A DNA stretch of 64,000 nt from Paulinella micropora (lineage: Eukaryota > Cercozoa > Imbricatea > Euglyphida > Paulinellidae): positions 87,501-151,500 of the forward strand of contig WBZZ01001272.1 of assembly GCA_019918135.1 (NCBI GenBank), in the 5' to 3' direction. Within the stretch, counting starts at the first letter, position 1. Every line of letters begins with the position of its first letter. Position numbers and translations under genes: made by a program. Shown here one piece after another: positions 1 through 11,870 of this stretch. The notes below the pieces were generated by a model. It saw only the letters and a program-made list of their open reading frames with translations. It had not been told where the DNA came from and searched no databases.

Positions 1-153
1 CACCTTCTCTCTTCTCCTCCTTTTTTTCCTGTTTCCATCCCCCTCCTCCCCTACTCATGTTTTCTACCTACTAAGGGCATGGGGGGGGGGGGAGGGAGAG
101 GGGAGATGGAAAGAGACAGAAAGAGAGAAAAATAAAGAGGGTCAAAATAAAGT
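1..153. repeat. Low-complexity pyrimidine/purine DNA
   Basis: A CT-rich stretch is followed by a G run near position 87 and then a GA-rich stretch. No reading frame here is credible on either strand; the composition alone makes open frames likely. Confidence 0.7.
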
Positions 154-360
154 ATGTCCAGGATCCCGCTCTCTGAGGTACTGGCGTCGGTGCGTGGAGA
201 GGGTGTAGGTTTAGCGCCGGGGTGGGGCGTGAAGCAGATTTGCAGCGATTGCGGCAGCAGCGAAATTCTAAGCACGCGAGACGACGCGGACAAGTGCCCC
301 TGCGGCTGGCAGAGTTCGGTGGTGGCCGAGAACATAAGAAAGTACCTAGAGTGGCAGTGA
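154..360 (+). CDS. Small zinc-ribbon-like ORF (68 aa), function unknown
   Basis: A 68-codon frame from ATG to TGA. Its second half has a C-x2-C pair (ICSDCGS) and a C-x-C pair (KCPCGWQ) about 14 residues apart, the spacing of a small zinc ribbon, followed by an amphipathic stretch ending KYLEWQ. An in-frame stop lies just upstream, so the ATG is the natural start unless this is a last exon. It lies outside the copia fragment that begins near 445 and on the opposite strand to it. It could be a tiny gene, the last exon of a gene beyond the window, or chance. No name is justified. Confidence 0.35.
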   Translation: MSRIPLSEVLASVRGEGVGLAPGWGVKQICSDCGSSEILSTRDDADKCPCGWQSSVVAENIRKYLEWQ

Positions 361-444
361 TACAAGCAAGAAGAAGGTACAAACGTGTTGGACATAGCAG
401 GAGACTGTTCCGGAGAAGGAACCACGCTGACAGTACTCTGGCCC

Positions 445-2640
445 TTATTGCTTCTAATTCGTCAAATACGTCTGCCATTAACACGAATTCGAATGTGTGT
501 GAGTAGTCATGACGTCGTAGGCGTTCGCGTAGTTCTTCAGCTTCCACACGTCCGGCAGGTGGGTAATAGTTGAGCGGTGGTCTCACGTTGTCGTTTAACA
601 GTGGTTCTATTTCAGGTGTGTATGGTGCTGGAGGAGGTGAACGCTTCACATCGGACGGCGCGTCGGGTATGTTGAGTATGCGTTTCAGTTGCTTCTCCAG
701 TTGTTCTCGCCATCTTTCGCCTGCTGCACCTACACCGTAGGGTTCGTGCTGTTCTTGTCCGGTCTTATCTGTTCCACTTGGAGGTGGTGGGAGCATAGTC
801 CATGGTGGGTCCGTCTCGTTGATTGTATACGCTTCGTCGAAGTTGGGTATGTCCGGCGTGGTAACGGCGAGCGCAGCTAAGTTCGCATTCGGTGTCGAAG
901 AGGTCACCTCGTAGTCTTCTTCGTTTTCCGTGAAGTTAAGGTGGGCGTGTGATTGTGCCATTGTGGCCGTCCTGGGGTCCACACGTCTCCCCCTCGTCGT
1001 AAATTCATCTAGGCTCATCGCCATATCTACCATTGTGGGTGTGTCTATGAACAGTGGTGCGTGTGGTCCACCTTCACGGTAACGTAACAGATGTTGAAAT
1101 GCGAGGTCGCCTAGCTCGGGCTGGTGCGTTGGTATGCCGAGTAGATCGTATCTCGTTCCCCTTTCTCGAAGTCGGTTGATGAGTGGATGCCGCTTGGCCA
1201 TGTTGCAGAACTCTTTGTGTGCAGGCCAATCGGTCCTCTGATGATCGGTGTTGCAGTAGTAGACGAGTTGACATCCGCTGCAACGCTTCAGTTTCCCTTC
1301 TTGGTTGCCGCAGTAGGTGCAATCCCATCTAATGCTGCCGCGTCTGGTTTCGCGTGTAGTCTTGCAGTCGACGCAGTCTGGTTTGGTTAGTGCCCAGTTC
1401 TCCGGGAGTAGTCGGAAGTCCTTCACGATGCTCCAGTAGGCCAGCTCATCGGTGGTAGGGTGACGAAAGCAATGATGTGCATCTGTCCAAGCGAAGGTGT
1501 ATCGTCGTTCTGTTGGCTGTGAAACTCCAGGTACACGTCTGTATTGCACTGGTTGGCCGTATGGTAATGCTTCGATGGCTTGTATGCGTCTTATTGCGTC
1601 CTTGTTGTCCGTAGATGCATTCGCTGAAGTCGTCGTCGGGGCCAACGGGGTAAAGCACTCGGTCTGCAGGTTCGGTGGGATAGGTACCGTGAAACTTGAA
1701 ATGGGCGATTCCTCATTGTATGCCATTGACGGGGTAGGCGGTGTTTCGCTCATCGAGGTGTCCTCTGCGCTGGTTGAATTCAACTGTCGCTGTCGATGTT
1801 CTCCGATGGGCTTTGAGGTAGGTTGCTCTTCTTGACGGTCTTGCTCTGATGTCGTCCTCTCTTCCGGTGCAGGTGAGCTCATAAAGCTCTGCGTTGGCAC
1901 GCGCGGGGATCGTGTAGTTGTTTCCGGCGGTTGTTGCGGTGAACTACCTGGTTCACGTCGTGCTCGTCTCGGGCATCTTGTCCGCAGTACGATGTGCTCA
2001 ATACCTGTTGAGCCGGGCGCGTCTTGAACTAGCAGCGATGGTAACATCCACGGATCCGTTCTTGGAAGGAAATAGTTGAGGGGTGTTCCAAGGGAGCACC
2101 AAGGTCGCGGCCAATGGGCAGGTGGGACAGGGAATCCTTGTGGGATCGCTCGAAATGCGTCCCGCATGCGCGTCCATTGAACGTAGGCACGTCTGTAGTC
2201 GTTCTCGTCCATGCGTTGTGTGATTGTCAGCGAGCTCCATGGGATGTCTGGGCGTCTCGTCGGGTCTTCCACGTAATCAGGGTGCGGTGCGGGCGATGCT
2301 TCAGTGGGGGTGGGAGGGTTATAGGTATCAGAAGTGGGTGTTAGAGGAGACAGTTGGATAGGTCCTGCTCTATTTCTGTACCTGCTTCCCCTTTGTACGT
2401 AGGCTACTTCTTCTTGCGATGGTTCGTCCTCCTCTGGTCCGGGTCGTTCGTCGTCGGAGTCGGCGGAATGCATCAGCCATGTCTCGGGTGGGTCGCCTGT
2501 TGGATCATCGACGTCGTCCGTGGCTTCCACTTCGGTTGTCGCGTTGGCTTGTCCGCTCGATCGTTGAATCCGTCTTGTGTTGGTCTGTTTAGGTTGGCCT
2601 CCACGTCCTTGTTGATTGTCAGCGAGCTCCATGGGATGGA
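445..2640 (-). mobile_element. Copia family M1 fragment (gag, CCHC-downstream part with MYND finger)
   Basis: A reverse-complement copy of gag sequence found again, almost identical, at about 58,190-60,340. It holds the region after the CCHC knuckle, the proline-rich HWP region, the MYND zinc finger (cysteines around 1,225-1,330), the end of the first frame and the first codons of the second (MADVFDELE). LTRs, integrase and reverse transcriptase are absent, so this is a fossil piece and not a complete element. Very few differences from the other copies suggest recent origin. The edges at about 445 and 2,640 are where similarity to M1 stops. Confidence 0.9.
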
Positions 2641-2649
2641 AATGGTATT

Positions 2650-3190
2650 ATAACTAGCGCATAACTCCGGACGATTGGGAGCACTGGGCCGTTGGGCTGG
2701 CGGGGCTGAATCCTGTAGCAAGGACACGCCAGTGCCATACGAAGAAATATGAGGCTTGTAGCGTCACTCAACCTGGAAAGGCCAAGATGTGCTCAAGGTG
2801 CAAGCTGGTGGCGTACTGCAACAGGGACTGTCAACGACTGGACTGGGCAGCCCACAGGGAGTTCTGCAACTGGACGCAAGCTGAAGGAAAGGAAGACTGG
2901 GCAAAGGTCGTGGCCGGAGGTCGGGAGCCTCGGGGGCTGGGGCCTCACAGCCTAAACGAGACGAAGCGAAGAGGAGATGTTGCGTGTCGGAGGCTACTGA
3001 GGTACTGTCATGTCAAACCGGAGATGGGGGAGAACGCTAGGGCGCTTCAGCCGAGGTTCAACGACATTCTACTCATGATGGGGCCGCCTAAAGAAGCGAA
3101 CGAATATGTCGAGGCGAGCTGGGAGATTCTACAAGATGCGAAGAGACACGCGACCTCGGAACCGGAACGGGTGCTGCTACGTGCTAGCTC
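2650..3190 (+). mobile_element. Copia-like gag piece with a MYND finger (M-clade relative)
   Basis: A plus-strand frame carries a clear MYND zinc finger around 2,735-2,875 (MCSRCKLVAYCNRDCQ, then HREFCN). About 50 residues later comes RRLLRYCHVK, which matches in place and wording the post-MYND block of the M-clade gag (HLLRYREGG). A short block before the finger (DDWEHWAV) resembles the M1 block before its own finger. I therefore read it as a piece of a diverged M-clade gag, in opposite orientation to both neighbours. A host MYND-domain gene is the alternative. It is a fossil fragment with no LTR or pol attached. Confidence 0.6.
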
Positions 3191-4596
3191 CACACGCGGT
3201 GCATTGTTGAACACAGTTAGGAAGTCAGCGATGTTCGCCCTCCCGTTGCTCTGGTCCCCTTCTATCTCCGCCTCCGGTGGCCCAGCAAACAGGAACGGTG
3301 TGTCTCGCTGCGCCATGTATGCGTATCCACACGACTTCTCTCCCTTCCTAGGCACATGTCGCAGTCCCCACCCGTCCGCCGCCGGCGCCAGGTACTTGTC
3401 ATCGTCCACACTCCTCGGAACAGGATCCTCCATCGTTGGTCTTCTTTCTCGCAGGTTGATTGCCATGCATGACACGGCCGCGGCAGGAGGGCGCTTTCCT
3501 GCATTCGGCCCCTTGCGTCCATCTTTCCCGCCATCTTCCTTGGCCGTTTCCTTCTACGGCTTGTCTCCTTTCGGAATTTTCTTGCGGTATCTGTCTTTTA
3601 GCGTAGGACAGCTTTTCCCCACATGATCGTGTCCAGGGATTCGGCATTTTCCCATACAGCGAAAGTACTTGTGTGGCTTGGCGCAGTTGTATCATTCGAG
3701 CTTCATCTTGCCCTTGTCGCCCCTGTCGCCCTTGCTCTCTGTCGCCTGTTGCCCTGCCCACATCGCAGCCTCTTCCTTGTTTGCAGACCGCTGCGCATCA
3801 TTCGCAATCACCCGTCTCTGAAAGGCATTCTCGAACGAGTCCCAGTCCCTCGACGGCTTCGCCACCTGTGCATCGAGGAATGGTTTCCACAGGTGCTTCT
3901 CTGGGCACCTCGCCAACGCCGTCTTAACGAACTGCATTTGCATGCTGACTCCAACCGGCTCCCCGTGATCTTCCAGGAAGTCGCAGTGCGTAAAGAAGTC
4001 GCGTAGTTGAGCCATTATGTCATCTCTCACATTAAATTGCCAATTACTCACCAGGTTGCTCCTTCTCTGCATCTGATGCACCTCGGTACCCTGGTATCTT
4101 TGCCGCAGGATGTTAATGATCTCCTCCGGTCGTAGAGTAGGCTCCCTGACTAGATGACGGACAATCCGCTCGGTCGGTGACCTATACTCAAGGGCCTTAT
4201 ACAGCCACATGAATATTTGCGCCCTTCTGGCTAGTATTTGCGTCGTTGAACCATGGTAAGGCGAACAGCCGGTTCAGGCTCCGGTTGCCTAGCCTCCGCC
4301 CCCCTCGCCTCCGTCCCTTTCTTCCCAGACTTGGCTCGGGACTTGTTCTCCTTCTCCTCCTCCCCTTTGCCACGGTCCGGTGACGCAGCGCTTGACTCCG
4401 CTGGACCTCCGATCGCCACGCCAGAACCTCCCTCAGGGGCGCAACATACTCCCAGCATTCCACCTAGCTCAGGTCCACTCGCACTTGTGCGAACCAATCG
4501 TCCCAGCTCCGTCCCTTGACCCCATTGATGAACGCCAGCGCTTTCCCTTGCAGAACAATGGTCGCCGCGTCCTTTTCTCTGGTAGTAGCAGAAGCA

Positions 4597-4606
4597 CTCA
4601 TAACCC
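4597..4606 (-). promoter_or_regulatory. Candidate primer-binding site (initiator tRNA-Met anticodon arm)
   Basis: Immediately inside the 5' LTR the sense strand reads GGGTTATGAG, the reverse complement of CUCAUAACCC in the anticodon arm of eukaryotic initiator tRNA-Met. Drosophila copia is known to prime from such a half-tRNA. The gag ATG lies within this site. Assignment is inferred from sequence match and position. Confidence 0.5.
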
Positions 4607-4610
4607 AAAG

Positions 4611-4926
4611 TAATAATAAACTCCGGTAGACGGTCTAGTTGGCAGAGGCCGGGTTAGAGCCGGTTCACTTTGGTAGTTGATGGTTGAGCAGATGGTGAGA
4701 TTTTACTGAGTGACAGAATTGCCGCTCTTTTATTGGCGGTAAACTGAAGCACGAGGTCGGCTGACCTGAGCAATTGTCCTAATACGGTCTACAGTAAAAA
4801 TCAGTAAAGTCAGTAATGTCAGTCACGAGTCATATTGAAATAATAATATGAGAATCAGTCCTGACGATAATCATTACAAATTGTAACTACCGTTAGAAAT
4901 TACTGTTCAGTAAACTACATTGTAAT
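4611..4926 (-). repeat. LTR of copia family N (5' LTR)
   Basis: About 316 bp matching the reverse complement of 53,034-53,339 nearly throughout, including the CCAATAAAAGAGCGG stretch and the AT-rich end TTTATTATTAC. Both copies start (sense) at ATTACAATGTAG; the exact terminal bases are uncertain by a few positions because flanking bases are shared. Confidence 0.85.
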
Positions 4927-5619
4927 GCCCCTTACACAATGGATCACCGAAGCACATGCTGAATACACAAACTTCTTTGTTCATATCCCATGCACAGAGC
5001 GGTTGCGAACACACAATCCCAATATCGCTGTAGCCATGTTTCTATTTTTGGAAGGGATGGAATCCCTTCCATAAGCAGCAGATACTTTGAAAAATCATTG
5101 GTGAATTTAGAGTCAAGTATCTGATGGTTGTCGACTCATGTAGATCTCACTCGGGATCTTATGATCACCGAGACACTCTAAGCATTGTAAGTTCGAACTT
5201 CAGATTGGCAAAGTACAGATGTCCAACCCGTGTCGTAGGAAGTGGGGAAACTTATGCATTCTTGCTGTTGGAAAGAATTTTTTCCTCGTAATCCTGTTAA
5301 TCCAATATAAATATTGCAACTGGGAGATTGCCAGGCCGCTTATAGCGCAGATATTACACCTTGGCAATATACATATTGATTTTTGGCAATATATATATTT
5401 CAACTTTTCAATGTAGATATTGTAACTTGGCACTATAGATATTGCAACTTGAAATATGTATAATTTGTGAAAATATAAGTATTAGCAGCAAGGTTTTTAT
5501 TTTCATAAATTATACATTGTTCAGCCTTGCATAGTATTTTGAAACCCACGATAGGTGCTACTGAAACTCAGCAAGACGGTAGGTAAGGCTGTGTTAAATA
5601 GTCCACGACAATAATTTTC
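4927..5619. other. AT-rich intergenic DNA without a credible gene
   Basis: No protein-like frame is seen. A perfect hairpin with 9-bp arms and a 3-nt loop lies at 5,050-5,070 (GGAAGGGAT arm). From about 5,295 to 5,470 there are degenerate AT repeats (GCAATAT / ATATTGC words) resembling the tidier array at 6,340-6,715. Confidence 0.6.
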
Positions 5620-6300
5620 CTGCCGAATCTGAAAATTTATTTAGTGTGTTTGTTTTTGTTTGTGCTAGTTCAGTTTTATAACGTCCCTGCTGTCAAAGAC
5701 GTGCACCCAAATGTGCAAATCCATGCTATGCAATGCGGCAGCTCTGAGTCAAATTGCCGCTTTCTGAAGTTAGCGGAACATGAATATCTGCACGACGACT
5801 AGGTCTTGATTAGCATAGGGGTTCATGGCGCATGGCCCAAGAAGAAAACTAAGCAAGGATTCCAGGGTCGCCCACCTAAGACACAGGAAGCAAAAAAGCT
5901 TGGGATTGTCGACCGCATTTGCTATAGTGAGTGCTCTAATAACAAAGAGTAAATGTTAATTGCAGACAAAAGGTACTTGCAGGAATTAATACTCCTCGCG
6001 CAAAAGAAAACTAGACCTAGCAGAGGGAACGGTCAAAAGCAGTCGAAGAAAAAACCCTTGGGCAAAAGCAAGCTTAGTAAAGAGAAAGCTAATGATCAGA
6101 AAAAGGCACAAGGACAAGAAAAAAAGGATTGTAAGCCATCCTATGTACTTCAAGAAATTAATTCACCAGAAGATAGCAAAGAAAAAACGAGGAACAAGTT
6201 TGACAGCAGTAACATCGTGCCCGACAGAAGTAAGTGCAACAGAGTTACGTCGTTGAAAATGATTCAGGCAATTGAAACACAGGAAGTTGATGTTGATTAA
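5620..6300 (+). pseudogene. Decayed lysine-rich reading frame, unknown protein
   Basis: One frame reads as protein-like sequence over about 220 codons, interrupted by two stop codons. The first part has cysteines, histidines and tryptophan (MQCGSSESNC, GVHGAWPKKK), then a basic GRPPK stretch, and the last 115 codons are open and very rich in K, Q and E (QKQSKKKPLGKSKLSKEK), ending EVDVD. The GRPPK motif resembles an AT-hook, which suits a DNA-binding protein, but no family is recognised. It sits between two arrays of palindromic AT repeats. It may be the coding relic of an unknown mobile element or of a host gene. Confidence 0.4.
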
Positions 6301-6339
6301 ATATAGACACAGGAAATTTAGTGTACGTATGTATCTATG

Positions 6340-6715
6340 TGCGATTTTGATATTGCAAAAAAGCAATATTAATATTGAAATCGATGCAATATTGATGTTG
6401 CCAAAAGCAATATTAATATTGAAATTATGCAATATTAATATTGCAAAAAAGCAATATTAATATTGAAATGTATGTATTATTAGTATTGCAAAAAAGCAAT
6501 ATTAATATTAGAAGTATGCAATATTAATATTGCCAAAAAGCAATATTAATATTGAAATCGATGCAATATTAATATTGCAGAAAGACAATAAAATATTAAT
6601 ATTCAAATTATGCAATATTAATATTGCGAAACAGCAATATTAATATTGAAATGTATGCAAAATTAGTATTGCAAAAAAGCAATATTAATATTGAAATTAT
6701 GCAATATCAATATTC
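6340..6715. repeat. Palindromic AT-rich satellite array
   Basis: About eight imperfect tandem units of roughly 44-48 bp. Most contain the 16-bp perfect palindrome GCAATATTAATATTGC, a short A run, and a second half-unit GCAATATTAATATTGAAAT. The array ends exactly where the family O LTR begins at 6,716, so the LTR element probably landed in it. Confidence 0.85.
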
Positions 6716-7052
6716 TGATGTAATAAATACAATATAGCCGGGTGAGAATTAACTCAGACGGTAGTTGATATCCGGAAAGGACTTGTTGGTTCACAAGGAA
6801 TGTGAGAACTGAAAAACTTTAATAGTGATAACAAGACATAGATTAAGGTTATCGCAAGACTAACAACATTCAATATATGACTGAGCAATATGCAATATAT
6901 GAATGTTGCTCTAACTGATTTCGGTACAACCAACCAGTAATACGGCAATAATCCCGAACATCAGGCACTGGATGCCAATATGTATATCCTGACTGACTGA
7001 CCGGATTATATAGATGACTGATTTAATATTTAACAGTACAACCATACTATCA
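6716..7052 (-). repeat. LTR of copia family O (3' LTR)
   Basis: 337 bp bounded by TGATG at the left and CTATCA at the right, a normal TG...CA pair. It is followed rightwards by the complement of a polypurine tract (sense AAGGGGGAGC) and then by family O RNase H. No matching 5' LTR was found at the other end of the element. Confidence 0.75.
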
Positions 7053-10000
7053 GCTCCCCCTTAAATCAGGCATCATGGAAGATAAAAAGAACTGTAACAA
7101 CTATCCCCATGTATGATCAACTGAAAAGCAAAAGTTGGTACCGACAACCTTAATAATATTAATAATCAGTAAAGACAATTAATATTATCATGATTGTCAT
7201 GAAATCCCGAACAGAGAGAAAGATTACTTGCCAAAGTTAGTGTTAAAAGTCCCATTGCGGATCTGATCCCTTTTGCGTTCAAAGGCTTGCTTTCCCACAG
7301 GTTTAGTGTTAATGTCCGCCATATTGTTAGCATCATCTGTTGAAACCACATTGACTAAGCCCTTCTCCACCGCTTCGTTGATGTAAGCCATCTGCACCTC
7401 CAAGTGCCTCTGCCGACTTGTGAAGATGCGATTGTTGGCTCCCAAGACAGTAGCTGCGTTGTCTACCGCAATGACAGGTATCTCTGTCATAAAGCCCTTT
7501 AACAGTTCGTTGCCCTCATCAACCGGGATCTGTCTGAGTAAATTTGCAATCCCCACTACACGTTGAATGCAACGGAAGAGACCTCTTGACTCCGCCTCAT
7601 TAGTTGAGGTCGCCACTTGACGCTGCTTGCTTGTGTTCGAGTCGATAATGCCATTCGCAAGCACAACCACTCCCCCCGACCTCGACTTAGCCGACGGTTC
7701 CATCGCAAAGGAGGAGTCAGACCAGCAGAGCAGATTACGGTTGCCATTCGATGAATAGTGCAGACCCTGTTCAGCCTGCCCGATAATATAACGAAAAAGA
7801 TACTCTGCCCCATGATAGTCAAACTCCGCCGGTTTGGATTGCATTTCAGCCGCGACAATGGAGCCACAACCTCCCACATCACACACCGGATCCAATGATT
7901 CCCAAATCGCCACATATTTTCATCGGTGAATACTTCTCAAACTCAGAAGAACGACGCTTCACACCCGTAGATGGTAGCCACAGAACCGACACCGGCGTCC
8001 AACGCCTCCCATCCGACCTCGGGTACTTACGTATGAGATCCATGATGTACTCCCGAACCGTAACGTGAGTATGAAACATCCCATCGTCATCCACGTATTG
8101 CCACACCTCCCGCCCAAGCATCACCATATCATAGGCTTGCAGACCTTAATGGTACCTTGCCGCTCCCGGATGCGATCCCAGAACCATTCAGAGTACTCGG
8201 GGCTTGGCGCCAAAGCATAGTCGTCCACATGAGTGACCGCCAGCACCGTCTTCTTCGTCTTTGGATCGATCGACATAAAGAGGCACTCGTCGTAAAGGTT
8301 TGCCTTCATTCCCACGCTTCCATAAAAGGGTAACACACCGAGTGTGATAAAGATGCCCCGAGTCACGCAATCCATTGACCCCAGCCCACGCCTCGAAGTA
8401 AGGATCTTTCGGAATGTACGCATGCGAAGATAGACCGGAGTGTCACGCCTGGCCTTCAGAAAGGCCGACTCGTCATCCCCAGCTTCAAGAAAGACACGCT
8501 GCAGTGTAGCTAACACAAAGATCGTTCGAATAGCGAGCTCATCCGGCGTCGGAATGACGACCTCCCCGCAGTCGATCCCCTTGCGCTGTTGAAAGCCCTT
8601 CGCAGCCACACGCGATTTCTGTTCAACACATTCTTCCCCTTCAAAGCGGTCGAAGTCCGCAAAGCGAACGCCAATGATCCTCGTCCCCTTAGGAACATCC
8701 TGTTTACGTACCAACTGCTCCAAGTTTCAGATGCTTTTGAATGTCTTTCAGACGAGACTCCACAAACCTAGGAGCCTTGTTTGCCTCCTTAACCGGAACC
8801 GGGGCCGTAATGACCAGCAGAGTGCCAGGCTGATGCGACGCCTTGTTGCTTGGATCCCCATACGCCAGCAAATCCGCCGCCGAGACAGCCGGTTCGACAT
8901 CCTCCCCCTCAAGCTTGAATATGTCAAGCAGAGGAAGATCAGACCGACCACCCACAGAGTAGCAACTACGCACATCCTCGCCTTTTGGATGTTGCTGACG
9001 CCTCACTCCATCCGCCACCACGTTGCTCATGGAAATAGCCGCCCCATCCCACTGCTGTGGTATGCCCTTGCTACTCCCAGCAACCGAAGAACGACCAACC
9101 GTCACCCCATCTGCAGCAGTCGGACCAGAACGAGCCACCGGAGCACCATCCCCATCCCCCCTTGTTCCACAGGGGACACACACGCATCCAACTGCTCTCC
9201 CCCACCCTTTTCCTTCGAAGGTAGACCACTTCTGGCGAAGGAAACGCGGCAAGAGACCAACCGCACGCTCCACAAGACTTGTTCAGTGGGAAAATAATCC
9301 GTTGGTTCCCCACCACCAGCCTCATTATCCCCGTCATTTTGAAAGGGAAGTGCCTCTAACTGGCGTCGTCGTTGCTCTTCCTGCTCCCACTCCTCGTTGC
9401 GTTGGTCAACCGAAGCTTCAACGAGACGAAGCAACTCCCACTCCTGCGTCCCGTAGAGCTTCCACCAGTCGAGAAAGGCACCGTGTCCCTCCAGGTCTGA
9501 CACAACAAAATCAGACACCAGCATCCTTGCCACTCCACTCTTTGGATAGATAGCTGGCCACCCTGCGATGTGGTCTACAAAGTCGACGTTCTTTTCTTCC
9601 ACAACCTTCCTCCCGGTAGTTGACCAAACGAAATAGGAAGAAGTTTCCAACGAATGCCCAAGATAGAACGCCAGCTGTGACGTAGTTGAACTCCCCTTTG
9701 AGCTCCCCATATGTTTGTAGCATAGGCAGCCGAAGACATGCCAGAAAGAGAGATGAGGCAGTTTGCGACCAAAGTAGACCTCGTAACGAGGCTTTCCCTC
9801 TTTGTAAGGGACTGCGTTGATGATGAATACCGCATGTAATGCAGCATACCCCATGAACTGATAGGGGACACACCTCGCCACCATCAGAGCTCTAGCAATA
9901 CGAAAGACCTGTTTGAGCCACGACTCAGCTATAGCGTTTTTGTTGGGATCATACTTCCCACGCATCGGTAGCACATGATGAGCCCGCAGGTGGTCCTTGA

Positions 10001-11870
10001 GAGCCGTAGAGATACACTCTCCATCGGATCGAAACTGCTTCAGCTTATTGCCCGTATGAGTCTTCCCCAACGCCATAACGTAGGCCAGATGCCCCACACA
10101 CACCTCAGCAGTCCTCTTCTTCAGTAGGAATGCAAACAGGCAGCGTGTAGCGTCATCCACGAATAGAAGCAAGTAGTTGTAGCCCTCGTAGACCGGTTTA
10201 GGAAACTTGCCTGTGCTGTCCCCACTCAATCCCACCCCCGCCCGGGTCATGACAGTAAGATGTGCACCCGTGTACGAAGGTTTAAATGTTGAATGGGTGA
10301 GCCTGCATATCACACATTTCCCAAACCGTCCAGAGCCCGCGAGACCACCAGCATCCACAACCATCCATTCGTTTTCATGTGCCTTCAGTAACGCCGCCGT
10401 AGGCTTAGGGCCAATGTGGCCATACAGATCATGCAGCAAGCCGCCACTCACCTTGAATTGTGTTTGTTGTCGCCCACGTGGCCCAGAATAAAGCAATTCC
10501 CCAACATTCTTGCGAGCTGCACGTAGGAACCGGTAGCGTAGACTGTCCTTCAACAACTCGCCCACCTAATCTTATCCTCGCCCGGTATGCAGGTACACTG
10601 GCGTTTGGAAATAAAGAAGCCCTCCTTCTGAAGGTGCGTTGAATATCCCTTCTGTTGCAATTGCCCGCCGACACCAATCCCACGTGTATGTCCAGCGTCA
10701 CATAGGTTGGGTCCAGTCTCATGTACGAGTCCCCTCCCATCCCATTCCGGCCACCCACGATTGCGACACCATGCTTCTCCAACCGACGTCTTCCACCCAG
10801 GCCATCCACTTCCACAGGTAGATCCTCCCTCACCGACGAAACGAGTTGCGTAGAACTGGGTGTATGATCGTGCGTAGCCGCGCTGTCCAGACACCAGTCC
10901 ACTAAGGCCGGCCCAGCAGGTACACAATATCATACCCACCCAACACATACAGAGATGAGTTGCTCGCACCACCACTTCCGGAGCCCAACGATAATTCATT
11001 TACCTCCCTAGGTTGCACGGGAGCCAGCCCTTCGGACTCAACAACGAGCCCAGAGACGGCGCACGTCCCGCCAGCGCCCTCTTCCCCGACTCGAGAGACG
11101 ACGCCCGTAGCAGTATAACGCTCCCCCGTGCTCTTTCCATCCTCATCACCCAGGATGCCAGTCACCGTGAATTCGACTCCCGTCGAGCTTGACGCCCCTC
11201 CCGTTGATCGATAAGGAATCAGCTTCGGAGCGGACGAGGTAGAGTGTGTGGTCGTTCCCCAACCCCTGCCACGACAGGCCTAGCTGGCACCTCCGAAGGC
11301 ACGTACCCCATCGGTGCACACACCTGCATCCGCTGGTACCGAGCCATTGCCCTCCGGTAGTCTTAAAGATCGATGAAGTCCAACGACCACGGTCCAGGCA
11401 AACCAGCTGGTAGTCTCCCCGAAGGCAGCATCACCCTTCCATACGAGCCGTCCTTTGCCCTCCTGAGGTAGTCTAGTAGCACGTCCAACTCTGGGCATGG
11501 CGGCTCCACCCGTCCGTCAGCTCCGATACCATAATACCCTAGATGGTTCTCCATGTCCATCCAGAGTATCATGGCATCATGGAAGTCCATAGGCCGGTAT
11601 AGGACACTACCCTGCCCAATCACCATCCTCCAAAAGTAGTCCTCCAACGCCATGAACATCGGGTCTGGTCCTGTTCACGTCGCCCTTGCCCAGCATCCAC
11701 TTGTCCGAGCAGCACCGTCGACGCGTTTGACGCAGTGCGTTTAGCCTCACCTTGCAGGCCTTCACCACTCCCACCAGGAGAGCTTGGTCCCAGTCGAAGC
11801 CGATGATCTTGCTCATCGTCCTCGTCGTCGCCGTCGGACCCCAGTGACTGCACCGGCCCAAGCTCCCCTT
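7053..11870 (-). mobile_element. Copia family O, internal region (gag-PR-INT-RT-RH)
   Basis: Read leftwards on the minus strand, the pieces are in copia order. Gag-like sequence lies at about 10,900-11,860, protease around 10,900 (WCLDSAATHDHT), integrase at about 9,600-10,490 (HHCC region, then the D,D-E core with FRSDGE and AIAESW) and a linker near 9,050 (KGIPQQWDG). Reverse transcriptase follows at about 8,130-8,720 with a HVDD box, and RNase H at 7,224-7,913, ending NTNFGK just before the polypurine tract. It is a broken fossil with several breaks and no recognisable 5' LTR. Its RNase H resembles that of family N. Confidence 0.9.

Larger units (their letters stand above)
3190..4926 (-). 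mobile_element. Copia family N, 5' end fragment (5' LTR plus gag)
   Basis: Minus-strand gag of a second copia family with its 5' LTR at the right end. The gag body around 3,700-4,210 is helical, with a typical capsid-like block (DIMAQLRDFFTHCDFLEDHG), followed leftward by a cysteine/histidine knuckle near 3,620-3,690 and basic sequence. Integrase, reverse transcriptase and the 3' LTR are missing here, but the pol half of the same family is at 49,014-53,339, and the LTRs of the two copies match along their length. Broken fossil. Confidence 0.8.

Noticed and set aside
2787-3626. Host MYND-domain gene of 279 codons on the plus strand
   Set aside because: Its second half overlaps family N gag on the other strand and its first half matches the post-MYND block of the M-clade gag; a fossil piece is the better reading, though a host gene is not excluded.
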